A stretch of DNA of 64,000 nt from Chytridium lagenaria (taxonomy: Eukaryota > Chytridiomycota > Chytridiomycetes > Chytridiales > Chytridiaceae). Below are positions 50,809 to 62,241 of this stretch, one piece after another (position 1 is the stretch's first letter; every line of letters starts with the position of its first letter). A program made the translations under genes and the position numbers. The stretch lies in assembly GCA_025449115.1 (NCBI GenBank), contig JAHLKC010000061.1, forward strand, positions 152,172-216,171, read 5' to 3'. The notes beneath the pieces were generated by a model that did no database searches, had not been told where the DNA came from, and saw only the letters and a program-made list of their open reading frames with translations.

Positions 50809-51712
50809 TTGCGCTATTTTTGCTGCCTCATTAGGGACTATGCGAGCATGCTAATGCTTGAGGGGAGGGCACAATCCGGCAGGAATGAATTACGAAGTTT
50901 TCAACACGAGGTTTCAAAGTCTTTGCCAAGAGATGATCACTCGGAATGGACCCTTTGGAACACACACTCTGAGAAAGACAGGATACATGTTGGCTGTATT
51001 TGGGAATGGTGCAGAGGGTGATATTATGCTTGGAGCGCGTCACAAAACTTTGAGGAGTGCAATGAGATACAAGCGGGATGCGTCATTTATACGGGAATGA
51101 GCTAAAGCTAATGACAAGGATCCAAAAATGTTGTGTCTCCTTTAAAGAGTATTTACTGTATTGATCAGCAAGTGGCAAGAGCTATGCATGATACAAGCAG
51201 GCCTTGTGTTCAAGATCTTTCAAAGCTGGCAGATTTTTTCATGATAGATTTGTGCGGAATAGGACTGGACCACCCTTGGCGAATCATTTCTGTGATGGCA
51301 CAAACTGTTGTGAATTATCGCAACAAGGGAACAGTGAAGGAGAGGCTGGACAACATTCTTCACAAAATCAGCGACGCAAAGGTCAAGAAGGACCTTTCAA
51401 AACTAATTTAGGACTATGTGGTCAAGGCGCAAGAAGAAATTCTATCCAGGCTGCAGGGACAATCCCATACTATAAACAGAACAGAGCAACGACAGCAAGG
51501 TATGCAGGAACGTTTATTGGGTGAAAGAGATGAAGAAACAAGTGGAGTGTTGGATCGTGGAATGATGGATGGCAATGTGGCCAGAGAACTGGTAGGGGAT
51601 GATGGGGTGGGGGGAGGAAGAATGGACTCTAGTGAAGTTGGCTATGACCAATGGAATATTGGCACCACCAAGGAGAGGCGGGGAGGGGATATAGAGCTCC
51701 AATCAAGAAAAT
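50809..51712 (+). pseudogene. Crypton-like tyrosine recombinase remnant
   Basis: The frame near 50858-51100 holds GMNYEVFNTRFQSLCQEM, FGTHTLRKTGYMLAVFG (catalytic Arg in an HTxRKT box), GDIMLGARHKTLRSAMRY (HxxR-like box and terminal Tyr), then KRDASFIRE. This pattern matches the catalytic half of Crypton-type recombinases. A stop at 51101 is followed by an alpha-helical C-terminal extension in frame (VARAMHDTSRPCVQDLSKLADF) and a Gln/Glu-rich tail ending near 51712. A further piece at 51754-52002 (EDLMNADRTFYYKTVKPIL, MGCLDHGLMRIDALEGRL) may be the end of the same or a host-derived ORF. The N-terminal core-binding domain is not evident. It is broken, so I call it a pseudogene. Confidence 0.6.
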
Positions 51713-52361
51713 GATTCAAGTTACCAAAAACGGTAGAGGATAGGATTAGAACGTTGTTTGACATCCAGGCTGAGCTACCTTTGAGGGTTGAGGACCTTAT
51801 GAATGCTGATAGGACATTCTATTATAAGACAGTCAAGCCCATCTTGAGCTGTCTTACTAACCACTTCAAGGGTGATACGAGGGCATTCATATCTAAATGG
51901 GGCAACTTCAAACCAAGCATATGTATTGCAAAGAATTGCGATGTGATGGGATGCTTGGATCATGGGTTAATGCGAATTGACGCACTGGAAGGGAGATTAT
52001 AATGATACCATGAATTGAAAGGGATACCTAATCACACACATATTTTAACTGTTATTATTTTTTGTTTCAGGCATCAATGCAATACATTCCATCTATACCA
52101 TCTTTACCTTTCCCATCCGTCGCCATCTTCCATTGTGGTACAAAATTTTCAGAAAATAAATTTTTTGGAAGTGCATTTCTGCGGCTTCCAGATCATTTCT
52201 GGAAGCCAAACTTTTTTTTTAACCTCGTTCGTTTGTTTAGTAGCAGCACATTACTCTATGTATATGTGTCTGTCTCACGAAAATTTAAAATGAAATAAAA
52301 TGCATCAAAATTCGCGGACCTTACAGGATGTCATTTGACTTCAAAAATAAATTAAAAGAAT

Positions 52362-52377
52362 AACCCTAACCCTAACT
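52362..52377. repeat. Short telomere-like motif (CCCTAA)
   Basis: Reads taaccctaaccctaac, about 2.5 CCCTAA units inside the window and far from any visible chromosome end. Confidence 0.65.
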
Positions 52378-53700
52378 TTGATGTTTTGCGATATCTTCTG
52401 ACCCTTACAGATAACAATTCCATCTACAATAATTTATACAGCAACTCAAGTGGTACTTTTCTCATCAAACATGCAACAAAAAGAAAACTGCCTTGGGAAT
52501 ATGGAAGAATCGGGAATTTAAGGGAAGTCTACAACAGTAATTGGGAAATATATCACAAATGGGGATATCTTTGGCCAGCATTGCAATTAATCAAAATTGA
52601 GTAATAACAAAAAAGAGGGGTGGATTCTGTCAACTTGTCATATGATACACACACCGCACTTATGCCAACTCAAAAAATCCAACATCAACAGCTCCACTTT
52701 GTATCAGACTCAGAGGCAAAAATTAAGCATTGTTTACAACGCAGCAATAAAAGTGCACGCTGTGAATCTATTTTGCATTGAGACGCGTAGATTTCTCCAA
52801 GAACTTAGATTATCAAAAAGCCTTTAAAGTGCGAAATTGATCAAGATCTTCTTGCGACAACATTTGCTTCAGCCACGGCAAAGAAAAGCTGTGGACATCC
52901 AAAAAAAGATATTTGCTGTGCCTATTCCTATATTAAACAGTGTAATGACAGCAGTTCAATTGACGGAGATTTTAGAATCTGAGCCTAAGTAGAAGGTGCG
53001 CAAAACTGAAAGAGCAGCCAATGTTGTTCTGGGGACTGTAATTAGGCTTACTGCAAATCAAATACATCTGCCCAGCCTGAAATATTTAAACTGCTTACAA
53101 GGAGCAGGTCAGAACTGGAATTCAAATTGAGCAAAAGGCTGGTTTAACAACAAACCAAAATAATACTATCAATTCTAATCCCTGACTTAACTGCTGATGA
53201 ATTAACTTCAAACCCAGATGAGCATCCCAACCAATATTGCTTGAATAAGCGCTAATGGGTTGAGCTCAGATTCATGGTCATACCTGCCTTTTCAAGGATT
53301 CAGATTCAGTAGCCCCACAAGACCTGCTAAAACCGCCAAGCTGGAGTTCTGATCTTTCTGATGCAATAGATCAAGTCAACCAGGAGATAGAGTCATTTTC
53401 ACATATCCAGAGGTCCAGAGACAGAAGGCTAGATCCAGTTCCAGAGGATAAAATCTTGGTAGGGGTTGTATGCTGGTGCAGATGTAGATGAAGAAGGAGT
53501 CATTTGCTAATCCCTCTGTTGCCATGATGCCAATTACTGGAAAGTTTGTTTCGGCATTGAAGATGGCAGATATTGACAATAAAATGAAAGCGTTTGGACT
53601 TCCTTTTGGATCTTGTCAACAGCTGCCAGACCTTTGAAAGGTAAATAAGGAAAAGATGTACTTTATATATAATGTTATTAGCTTCTGTACACAGCCTACA

Positions 53701-53772
53701 GTTTGGTATTGCATACTAACTGCAGTTTGGTATTGCATACTAACTGCAGTTTGGTATTGCATACTAACTGTA
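53701..53772. repeat. 24-bp tandem repeat, three perfect or near-perfect copies
   Basis: Unit gtttggtattgcatactaac plus tgca, starting at 53701, 53725 and 53749; the last copy ends in tgta rather than tgca. Confidence 0.9.
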
Positions 53773-55107
53773 GGTATCATGGAAATAAAGGAATCAAAGG
53801 CATTCAAGGTATTATCATATTTTACACCACGCTAATCATATTGTAGGTGTGAATAAAAACACGTGTCCAGGAGTATATTCCAAAGATGAGCTTTTCTGCT
53901 TTTTTGAGCCAAAACAGTAACCCATCCATCATATCATCCATCCCTTCACACCCTCCATCCATCCATCCATCTATCCATGAGTTTTCCTTCTTTCCCTCCT
54001 TTAACCTTGTAATGGACACATAACAATAAGAAATATAACAGTGTATGACACAAAAGATAGCAATCAAATTTTTTGACTTTAAAATATCCATAACTTCCCC
54101 AGGACGTATTTAACACCCCAATCCTTAAGGGCTTTTATGGCGTGTATGAGAACAGACATATTCCAAAGGCCCAATAAAACGAGAAAAGTTTCATCTTTTA
54201 TTCTGTTGTTATATAAGAGGAAAATCTTAGACTAGTAGTTTTATGGTGTTGTTGGCACCTCTGAAAACCCCTTCAACATATTATTTTCATATCATATTCA
54301 AGTGTGTACCTCTTTTCTTTTTAAAAAACTACATTTTTTTGTAAAGAATTTCTTTTATTAACTATTAAGCACAAAAAAACAATTGACATTTTTCTTCGTA
54401 AATGAAACATGACGCTGCTTGAAAGACAATCTGGTCATTTGATGGGGGGAGGCAAGAGAACAGCAAGGTTTCTCGCACTGTACACATGGTAAATTTTCTT
54501 TAACTTTTATGTGGCTTAGCTTCATTGGTATGGCTGTGGCAGGTTGATTAAATCCTATATATTTAAAGCTTTACATATTTATTGCTGTCATCTTCCATTA
54601 GACCTTTTTTTTGAGCCCATGTGGTTACACTACTTTGGGTTGCCCTTACTCTTAAAATTGTGAAGTGTTGCACAGGAATCTTCCAAGTAGCCCATCCAAC
54701 ACACAGGGCGCAATTTATCAACTTTGTCCACCGAATAGATTTGAAAAAAGCTTTACAGGAGCAAAAGAGATTCATAGTACAACATTAGTTGGTAACCACT
54801 GCAGATCCGCAACACTGTTTCTCCACTTGTGTTGTATCACATGTGCTTTTACATGCCTTTGTGTGGTGTTGCAGTGCTTGGTGTGCAGCCAACCTGATGT
54901 ATTGGGCGTTTGCACATTTCTGTCTGTTAATACCCTGCATTGTGAGAAAATTCATTGTCACACAAAAAATTAGGGTACCAGTATTTGCCCACACGCGCTT
55001 GTGTACCTCAATTTGATTCTCACTAAAATAGCTACTGCAGACTCTCACTACCGTTATCAACTCTTGTCTTTTGAAAAATAAGAAAAAAAAAGGGAAGAAT
55101 AATAAAT

Positions 55108-55332
55108 ATAAAAAAAAACACATTTTATTTAAACTTGGGACATATAGATTTATTATTAATAAAATGCTTTCCATTAAGACAAAAATAAGAAAATTGATAT
55201 GTTGGGTTTCGCTCACTTGACTAACGAGGACGCGTCAGGATCACTCGCACCATAAGTCAGCGGTGTCAGTATAAAAAAAAAAACACATTTTATTTAAAAC
55301 TTGGGACATATAGATTTATTATTAATAAAATG
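55108..55332. repeat. 60-bp direct repeat (55108-55166 and 55270-55332)
   Basis: Both copies run through an A-run, then acacattttattt, cttgggacatatagattt and attattaataaaatg. They differ by one or two A in homopolymers. The 103 bp between them is unrelated, so this is a recent local duplication or flanks of an insertion. Confidence 0.85.
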
Positions 55333-55461
55333 TTGGGTTTTACATCTTCACTTATATGCACTTGTTAGTTTTCGCTATAATGTTGGTTAATGACTCTTGG
55401 TCTTTCTACTGTTTGTTTAGTTACTTGGTTTTTTGTTCTTCGTGTTATTCTCCATGTCATC

Positions 55462-55556
55462 GACTATGCGGGAACTGTGCTGCGACTGTGCAGGCACAGT
55501 GATGACAACAGCGGCTTTGCCGACTGTGCTAGGACTGTGCCGACTGTGCCAGCTCT
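55462..55556. repeat. GACTGTGC-rich short repeat block
   Basis: The word gactgtgc or aactgtgc recurs at least five times within 95 bp (for example at 55464, 55483, 55519, 55532 and 55541). Confidence 0.65.
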
Positions 55557-56319
55557 TAGTATAAGGGGTTATATCCCATAGTATAAAACCGACGACAAGT
55601 AATAAAAAAACGATGTTTATAAGGCGTGTACGGCCGTATACGGTCGGATACGGGTTTATTCATGCTGACGCAATCCTGGTTTGTCGACGAATAAAATACT
55701 GTCGGGTACGGCAGTTCGGTGCTAATACTAAGATACAAAATTTGTTCGTTGTTTGTGGTGCGACTGTTTTCTGGCATCAGCTGGCCGTAAGGGGTGGTAC
55801 GGTGGTATGACGATTTTACTAATTTAATATTTCTCAATGATCAATTTGCGTTCGCTGTAACCACCCTCCATATACTAAGAGCAACCAGTGACAAATGCAT
55901 GCATCCCTTCGCCCTTTTATGCACCTGTCTATCATTAAATACATTCACTATACAGTAATGTATTATTTGGTATTTTTATCAATCCATCCAAACAATTAAG
56001 CATTTATTGCCCAACATTTGAATATTAATATATTTTTTATACCATATCAGAAGCAATGACTCCGCTTCAAGAATGGTATCTCACTCATCATGAACTGTAT
56101 TACTATGTTTTATTTCTTTAATTGGATTATTTGAATGAGTTCGATGTTGTATTGTTAAACGAAATATCAAATGATAATGTACATCTATTGAATATGGAAA
56201 CTTAGCTTCGTTAATACCAGAACATGCTGCAATAGAGGATTCAATATCTTTCGGAAGCCATATATTGTTGCTGACTCCGACTCCAATTTGACTTGTGAAA
56301 AATTTGACAGTATCCAATA

Positions 56320-56715
56320 AAACTCTTACGGCGAGAAGTAATGGTTGACCGTCGTTTACGCCTACATACTACTGGTATCCGCGGCACACCATTAGTGACG
56401 TCCGCCTACGGCTGCATAATTATAATCACTGGTCCTTTTCACAGTAACCAATATAATTCTTACGGCGAGAAGTAATGGTTGACCGTCGTTTACGCCTACA
56501 TACTACTGGTATCCGCGGCACACCATTAGTGACGTCCGCGTACGGCTGCATAATTATAATTACACTGGTCCTTTTCACAGTAACCAATATAATTCTTACG
56601 GCGAGAAGTAATGGTTGACCGTCGTTTACGCCTACATACTGCTGTTATCCGCGGTACACCATGGGTGACATCCGCGTACGGCTGCATAATTGTAATTACA
56701 CTGGTCCTATGTGAT
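56320..56715. repeat. Three-copy tandem repeat, 134-136-bp unit (TACGGCGAGAAG family)
   Basis: Copies start at tacggcgaga (56327, 56461 and 56597). Each reads through taatggttgaccgtcgttta, cgcctacatact, tatccgcgg, a gtgac(g/a)tccgc block, tacggctgcataatt and ends actggtcct. Copies 1-2 are nearly identical; copy 3 has several substitutions. A fourth, diverged head (cttacggcgggaagtaatgg) lies at 56887. Confidence 0.92.
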
Positions 56716-56885
56716 GGTTAGAGACATTTTAGTATATTACTAATTTTACAGAATTTGTCTTGGAGTTCGACGTGGCCGTTGTCTTATTACGAAGGACGCT
56801 CAGGTGAGCTGCTCAGATGAACTGTATTCCGTAGAAGAAAAACGGGACTCTCCCAAATGTTTTAACAGCGAACATGGACTCAAAT

Positions 56886-57098
56886 TCTTACGGCGGGAAG
56901 TAATGGTTGACGGCCGTTGACGCGTGTATACTATTGATTGTAGCGGTATGCCGTTGGGGACAACTGCGTACGGCTGCGTACGGCCGCGTACGGCTGCGTA
57001 CGGCCGCGTACGGCTGCGTACGGCCGCGTACGGCTTTGTACGGCGGCGTACGGCTTTGTACGGCTGTACGGCTACGGACGGCTACGGCTGCGTACTAA
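56886..57098. repeat. CGTACGGC decamer repeat array
   Basis: After a single TACGGCGGGAAG head, the sequence between 56964 and 57092 is a run of about 12 ten-base units of the form gtacggcNgc (N mostly t or c), rich in the palindrome CGTACG. A plus-strand open frame through it reads as TAYGCVRPR-type repeats, which is a by-product of the decamer and not evidence of a gene. Confidence 0.9.
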
Positions 57099-57140
57099 TA
57101 TTTACACCGGTCAATAAAAGACAATTTATTAATTCAAATC

Positions 57141-58739
57141 TTAAAGCCTTCGTCTTGGACTTCGACGTGGGCTTTGTCTTCTTACATAAGGACGCTCAGG
57201 TGAACTGTATTCCGTAGACGAAAAACGGGACGCTCCCAAATGCGATGACGGTGAACGGCGGCTAGATATCCTAGGGCTAGGACGTGAACGGTGGGAAAAC
57301 TCCGACTGCGGAGATCGCGAACGACCACTTGATACCCTAGACTGTGAACGGTTTGACTGTGTATATCGTGTATTCCTCCTTGCACGCCGGGATAATGGCG
57401 CATGTTCCAAATCTTTGATTCTTTCAGAACGCCGTGGGATGAACGCAAAGAAGGATGCGATCGTCGCGATTCTGCCCGATTCATTTCCGAAGAACGAATA
57501 TCCACATGGTCGTCAAACGCAGTTTGTTGACAGAGGACAGATACGCCTATCTGTTCTACTATATGGATTAACACTCAGTAAATCAAACTTAAGGAAATTA
57601 TTATACCCAATCTTTTATCCACGCTGGCAAGCCTCTCTTCCAATCTTTCCAGCATGCATCGCATTGAGTCTAGTTTTTCATTGATTTCCGTATGGTTGCT
57701 CCCATCCCGTTTCCGTAATTGTGTGAAGCTTGATATCAACGTCCTATGGATCGCATTGTTTTCATGCATCACCAGGTTTAGGGAATCCTGCTGTGCAACC
57801 AGCGTTTGGATACCTGCTCCACCAACACTCACAATATAATTATCATTTAACCTCTTGATTTCACCTCGTGTAAAACCTAGTTCCAAATATCAATTTCAAG
57901 AATAAAGACAGATAAAAAAAATTAACAGGATACCAGACGGCGCCTACGGCGGCAAGTAATCGTATACTGTAGTTCAATACTGCATGATGGCCGGCGCATA
58001 CGGTTGTATCTTTCGTATAAAGAACTCACCGGGTACGTTTTTTTCAAACCCAGCGGAAAGATAACCCTTGGCAGCTTGGCATTCGGGATAGGACGCAAAG
58101 ATAAGGACACCCGCGTTGATTTTTCGACTCATATAATCAGCCTAATTTCCCAAATTAGAACCGTCATATCCACATTAAGAAGTGACGCTTGCAACTCACT
58201 GTTTGAGCAAGATGCTCCCAATGCCGTCGGAAAAACGAATTTCTCAGAGCACTTGCTTGAGCAGATGCAACGTTGTCAAAGTACGCGTTTCTTCGAGGAT
58301 TGGCCTGCCTAATAGTAGCTGTCGGTAAGCTAACGTTAGATTCGGTAAAACCAACCCCGCTCAACAGCCACCAACCATCATCTGAAATTTGACCACTCTT
58401 TATTTTGAAGGTTCCATGTATGGGAGCAGCCTGTTGCGATAGGGGCGTTTGGATGTCAACCACCGGAACAGGATTGCCTGTGGTTTCAATCCCCGTTGCA
58501 ATCCCAGTGTTGCTAGCACCCTGCTCTGTGACGCGGAGCCTTCTATCACTCGGATGTAACGGAGAACGATCGCTTGCTTCGTACAATTCATCGAAATCAT
58601 CGTCACCGTTCGAGCCATTGCTAGGGGCCCTATCAGCCTCTAAGCGATTGTTTAGATAGAAACCAGTTCTGCATTCACCCATGTCTTTGTGCTTTGAATT
58701 TTGTTGTTGAAATTTTTTACCGATCATAATACTGCACAA
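57141..58739 (-). CDS. Hypothetical protein with coiled coil and RS-rich tail
   Basis: Not recognised, but the gene splices well. Exon 1 (from an ATG near 58730) reads MIGKKFQQQNSKHKDMGE, ... DDGWWLLSGVGFTES and RRNAYFDNVASAQASALRNS. HLAQT is joined in phase to ADYMSRKINAGVLIFASY across an intron ending near 58130, then ECQAAKGYLSAGFEKNVP. A second intron of about 150 nt joins PG to FTRGEIKRLNDNYIVSVGG. The following part is a helical segment (EINEKLDSMRCMLERLEERL). The C-terminus (57141-57500) is Arg/Ser-rich, as in SR-type proteins (SRVSSGRSRSPQSEFSHRS). The second intron (about 57877-58027) contains TACGGC-type sequence from the surrounding repeat zone. Frame near 57430 needs one shift. 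Confidence 0.5.
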
Positions 58740-59399
58740 CCCCTTAAATAAATTTGCAAAGGGTATTATAGTGTACGGGAGTCAACGGCTAATTTACGGC
58801 GTCAGCGCCGTATGTACGGCGTCAACGGCGTACGTACGGCGTCACCCGTCGTTAACGGACGTATACCGCAGTATACGGCCCGTACTACTCTGAGGAGGTG
58901 TGAGTTAGTGCGGTAATTTAATGATCTTTGTGTTTGAATTTGGTTATTTAATACGAAAATAATTGCAACACATTAGTACTACGCAATCCGATATATATCG
59001 TTCCTCTATGGTCGTTGACTGTCTATATCGTGCTTACACCGGCGTATACGGCAGCAGGTGTTAACTTCATGGACGGTCGTTACGGTTGTTATCGCCTGTG
59101 TAACGGCGTATACCTTAAAAAAGTGTTATTGCTTGTGTAACGGCATATACCTTAGAAGTGCATCTTATTCTACGGTCGCTGACAACAGATATAACCTGTA
59201 TACTGGCGTATACAATTTGCAGCATGTCACAAATTATAATTGGTTAATGATATAAACGAAATTTATTTCACGGTTAAGAAACTTTATAAAAGGAATTATT
59301 TCAAGAATGACAATATATTAAAAGGAACAGCAATAATCATAAAGCAAAGATGAGCTAAAGGTTTACGTTCTGCGACAGCAATTTACAACAAAGGGGAAA
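58740..59399. repeat. TACGGC/GTATACGG-rich non-coding repeat zone
   Basis: A 120-bp stretch from 58762 is dense in tacggcgtcaacgg-type units and their inverse, with gtatac palindromes, and further gtaacggcgtatacc / gtaacggcatatacc pairs at 59099 and 59138. No gene is supported. Confidence 0.7.
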
Positions 59400-61790
59400 A
59401 GCTTAAGGATTCTTCGACCACTATGGTTTATCTTCTGCGAGAACTAAACTTGCCAACGTTGGTGTAGGGGAACTTGATTGTGATGGGGTTTCTCCCACAC
59501 CCAACATCGCTGGGTAAATTTTGGAGCTCTCCGAGAGTCTTTGCTCGGGATGTAGAGACTTCGCGCGTTTAATGATTTCCTTAAAAAATCAGCTACAATA
59601 AAAAATTATAGACTTACGGCCCAAATTTCTTCTTTCGTAGATTCGGAATCAATGTTCAGGTCTGCGCCTTGTGCTATGAGCAACAGTTGGGACTTGAGAG
59701 AATGCTTGCTGACAACTTTCATTTCAAAGGTCAAATACAAGAAGACATGCAAACGAAAATATACTTACAGGCAGGTATCTGTTGCCGAATCCCGGAATGG
59801 CTGCCCTTCGGAATTTCAGGTACGCTCTTGCTGGAAGATGGCTTCGGCACAGTTGGTAAAGTCTTGCTAGAGGAAGGCTTTGGCTCACTATGTCCCTTAG
59901 ACGCGGTACCTCTCTTCTCCTTCTCGGTGGAAACTTAACGGCAAGTGAGTAATTTAGGTGAAAACATTTAAAGTACCTTTAACCTTCTCCGGTATTTTTC
60001 TTGACCTTGGAGATGTCTCTTCTGACGAATATATTTCTTCTGGTTCGCCGATAACTTCAACGTCACCATGCCCTGCCATCTTCACCTTCTTGACCGCTTT
60101 GCCTTTCACCTTGGTAGCCGCTTCCTCACCTAGTTACAAAGAAAATTATTCTAATTAGAAATCCATGATAAACTACCGATACTGTTGGTATCGACAGCAT
60201 TACTATTCAACGCTACCGTTTGACATGGTAGTAAATAAGTTTAAATTATTAAACAAAAGGAAAATTCAAAAAAGAAAATGTAATAATGTACCCTTTTTTT
60301 GGCCTAGTTTTTTCAACCATTGAAGAGAAAAGAATGCGATAACACCAATTCGAAAACAGTCAGTTTTAACGATTCAGCAATTTTCCTCTAAACCAATCAA
60401 CGCTTACCCCTATCTCTAAGTGTTCTTGGAGATGTCGGTGATGTCGGTGACGTGACGGAAGTCACCGAGACGGAAGGTTCCTTGACAGCTTTAGGTAAAG
60501 GCAAATAGGTTAGACTGGTATATTGAACGATACCTATTTCAACAGCCGTTTCCTTTAAATAATCAACGCTTACCCCTATCTCTAAGTGTTCTAGGTGATG
60601 TTGGTGAAGTTGTCGAAAATTCTTTGACGGCTTTATGAGAAAAGAATAGGTTAGATGCTGGTAGTTAACAACGCCGCATGCGCCAGTACACTGCCAGCCG
60701 TACCCCGGGTGAGGTTATATAAAAATGTGTTCACACTTACTCTTTCCTTTGGACTGACTCGTTTGGGTGAAGCAGCGGTTTCCTTAGACGTAGTGGCAGA
60801 TTGCTCGTCCCTACTAGGTCTCCTCTCCTTTCCCTTGCTCGTATCAACCCGAAGGCGTGGCTGATCTTTCTCTCGTTGAAGTTCATCTATTCCAAGCACA
60901 ATTAGAATCAACGTTGCAGGAAAAAATTACACTTATGTTTCTCGGGCGGAGCCTCCGTATCGCCTTCATCCCCTCTTCAAAGTAATCTTCAATTTGTGGG
61001 ACATACTTCGGCCGACCCTCGTCATCACTTCCAGCCTCCAATACTTTTTGCGACGTCTTGGATAGGACTTTTAAAGATAGAGCAAGCAAAAGTTGAATTA
61101 CCTCTTCTTCATCTTTCCACAAAATATGAATTCTGTTTCGCTCGTCAACGTAATAGCCCTTGACATGCGTGCTTGGAGCTGTAGAGAAGGCCGCTCTGAA
61201 GGCTGTCTGATACTGTTCCCTAATCTTCAACCATTAATAATGACAACCTACAGACTGATAATACTTCGCTTAACTTTGATTTGATTGACATTGCAACAGC
61301 CTTATCATCAACACAGCTGGGGAGCTGCTCCATCAACTTTGTCCAAGTGAACTGGCCCTTCAGAGACATCAGCTGGCTGATGCCATCCTTCTCCTTAGAG
61401 TTGAACTTCGGCTTTGCAATGCGATTTCCAGGATGCTTTGAAATACGAATTAAACAACAAACACGCGTTTAAGAACCTACTGCCTGGTAGCCATTTTAGA
61501 AGCCAAATGATGATGACCTTGAGCGGAACGAGAAGGCCCAGTTGTTTCGGTTTTCATCTTTCGCTCTGAACGGAGGTGCCACCTTGCCGCATCATCGCAA
61601 TTACTTCCTCAATACGTTCGGAAGTATCCAGCTTTGTCATAAGCATGATGATGTCTCCAGTCAGGTTGTGCTGTCCAGCTTCTTCCCCTCGGAGATGCTT
61701 TTCAAGCTCCCGGCGGGTCGTCAGCTCGGGTATCTTCTCATCACATCCAGGACAGTACATTTTTTTTTTTTTCGTACGTTCCACAACAAT
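59400..61790 (-). CDS. Hypothetical multi-exon protein, Ser/Lys-rich, with a Cys-Cys-His motif
   Basis: Not recognised. Exon pieces on the minus strand, from right to left: MYCPGCDEKIPELTTRREL and EEAGQHNLTGDII (61650-61760); MKTETTGPSRSAQGHHHLA and NSKEKDGISQLMSLKGQF (61330-61560); REQYQTAFRAAFSTAPSTH, HILWKDEEEVIQLLLALSL and YVPQIEDYFEEGMKAI (60970-61230); PRLRVDTSKGKERRPSRDE and KRVSPKERVS (60745-60880); two small duplicated exons with TSPTSPRTLRDRG; then KVKGKAVKKVKMAGHGD (60030-60130) and more Ser/Lys-rich exons to about 59650. The N-terminal Cys/His part may bind metal. The exon chain is plausible but not fully in phase. Start and end are uncertain. Confidence 0.45.
60399..60603 (-). 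repeat. Tandem exon duplication, 166-bp period
   Basis: The segment atcaacgcttacccctatct plus ctaagtgttct begins at about 60396 and recurs at 60562. In gene sense each copy is a small Ser/Pro exon ending in a GTAAGCGTTGAT donor. Confidence 0.75.
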
Positions 61791-62241
61791 AGTATCATAA
61801 AACAACGACAATTAATTAAAAATTGAGGAAAAACATATCCGTCAGCACGCAGGACTACGTCCACTAACGAGCGTAGTCCGGTGATAACTGCAGTAGTCGT
61901 CGTGCTACTCCTCATTATATGCAGGACAACACTTTTTTGTACTTACCACAAAAGTACTTACATATAAAGCACGGATAAATAAATTTTAATTTCAGCACGG
62001 ATAATATAATTGAAACCTTAAGGACAGTATAATAGAACATATCCGTCACCACGGCGGTACTACCGCTCAAAACACCTGTATGATGGCCTCAGCGCTCGTA
62101 GTATAGCGTAAGCTGTAGACGGGACTCACTTGTTTGAAAGAGGTGCAGGAGCGTTTAGTTATGATATATGAGGTTGAAGGGTTACTGTTGTAGCTAGATA
62201 TAATGCTGCTTAGCCCGCGTTAGCGTTAGGGGCCACGTTGC
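61791..62241. other. Spacer with inverted repeats before the satellite
   Basis: An eight-base perfect hairpin (ggactacg/cgtagtcc) lies at 61851-61878. The motif acatatccgtca(g/c)cacg occurs at 61837 and 62038, two copies 201 bp apart. No gene is seen. Confidence 0.5.

Larger units (their letters stand above)
51713..55560. other. AT-rich region with scattered repeats and no supported gene
   Basis: Open frames are short. It contains a telomere-like motif, a 24-bp triplicate repeat and a 60-bp direct repeat (separate entries). A minus-strand stretch near 54560-55080 has a cysteine/histidine-rich reading (AAHQALQHHTKACKSTCD) that could be a decayed zinc-binding element protein; I cannot assign it. 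Confidence 0.45.

Noticed and set aside
53701..53772. CRISPR-like array (three 24-bp repeats)
   Set aside because: The repeats are directly adjacent with no spacers and the genome is eukaryotic.
56907..57217. Plus-strand open frame of TAYGCVRPR-type peptide repeats
   Set aside because: Explained by the decamer DNA repeat; no start context, no homologous protein feature.
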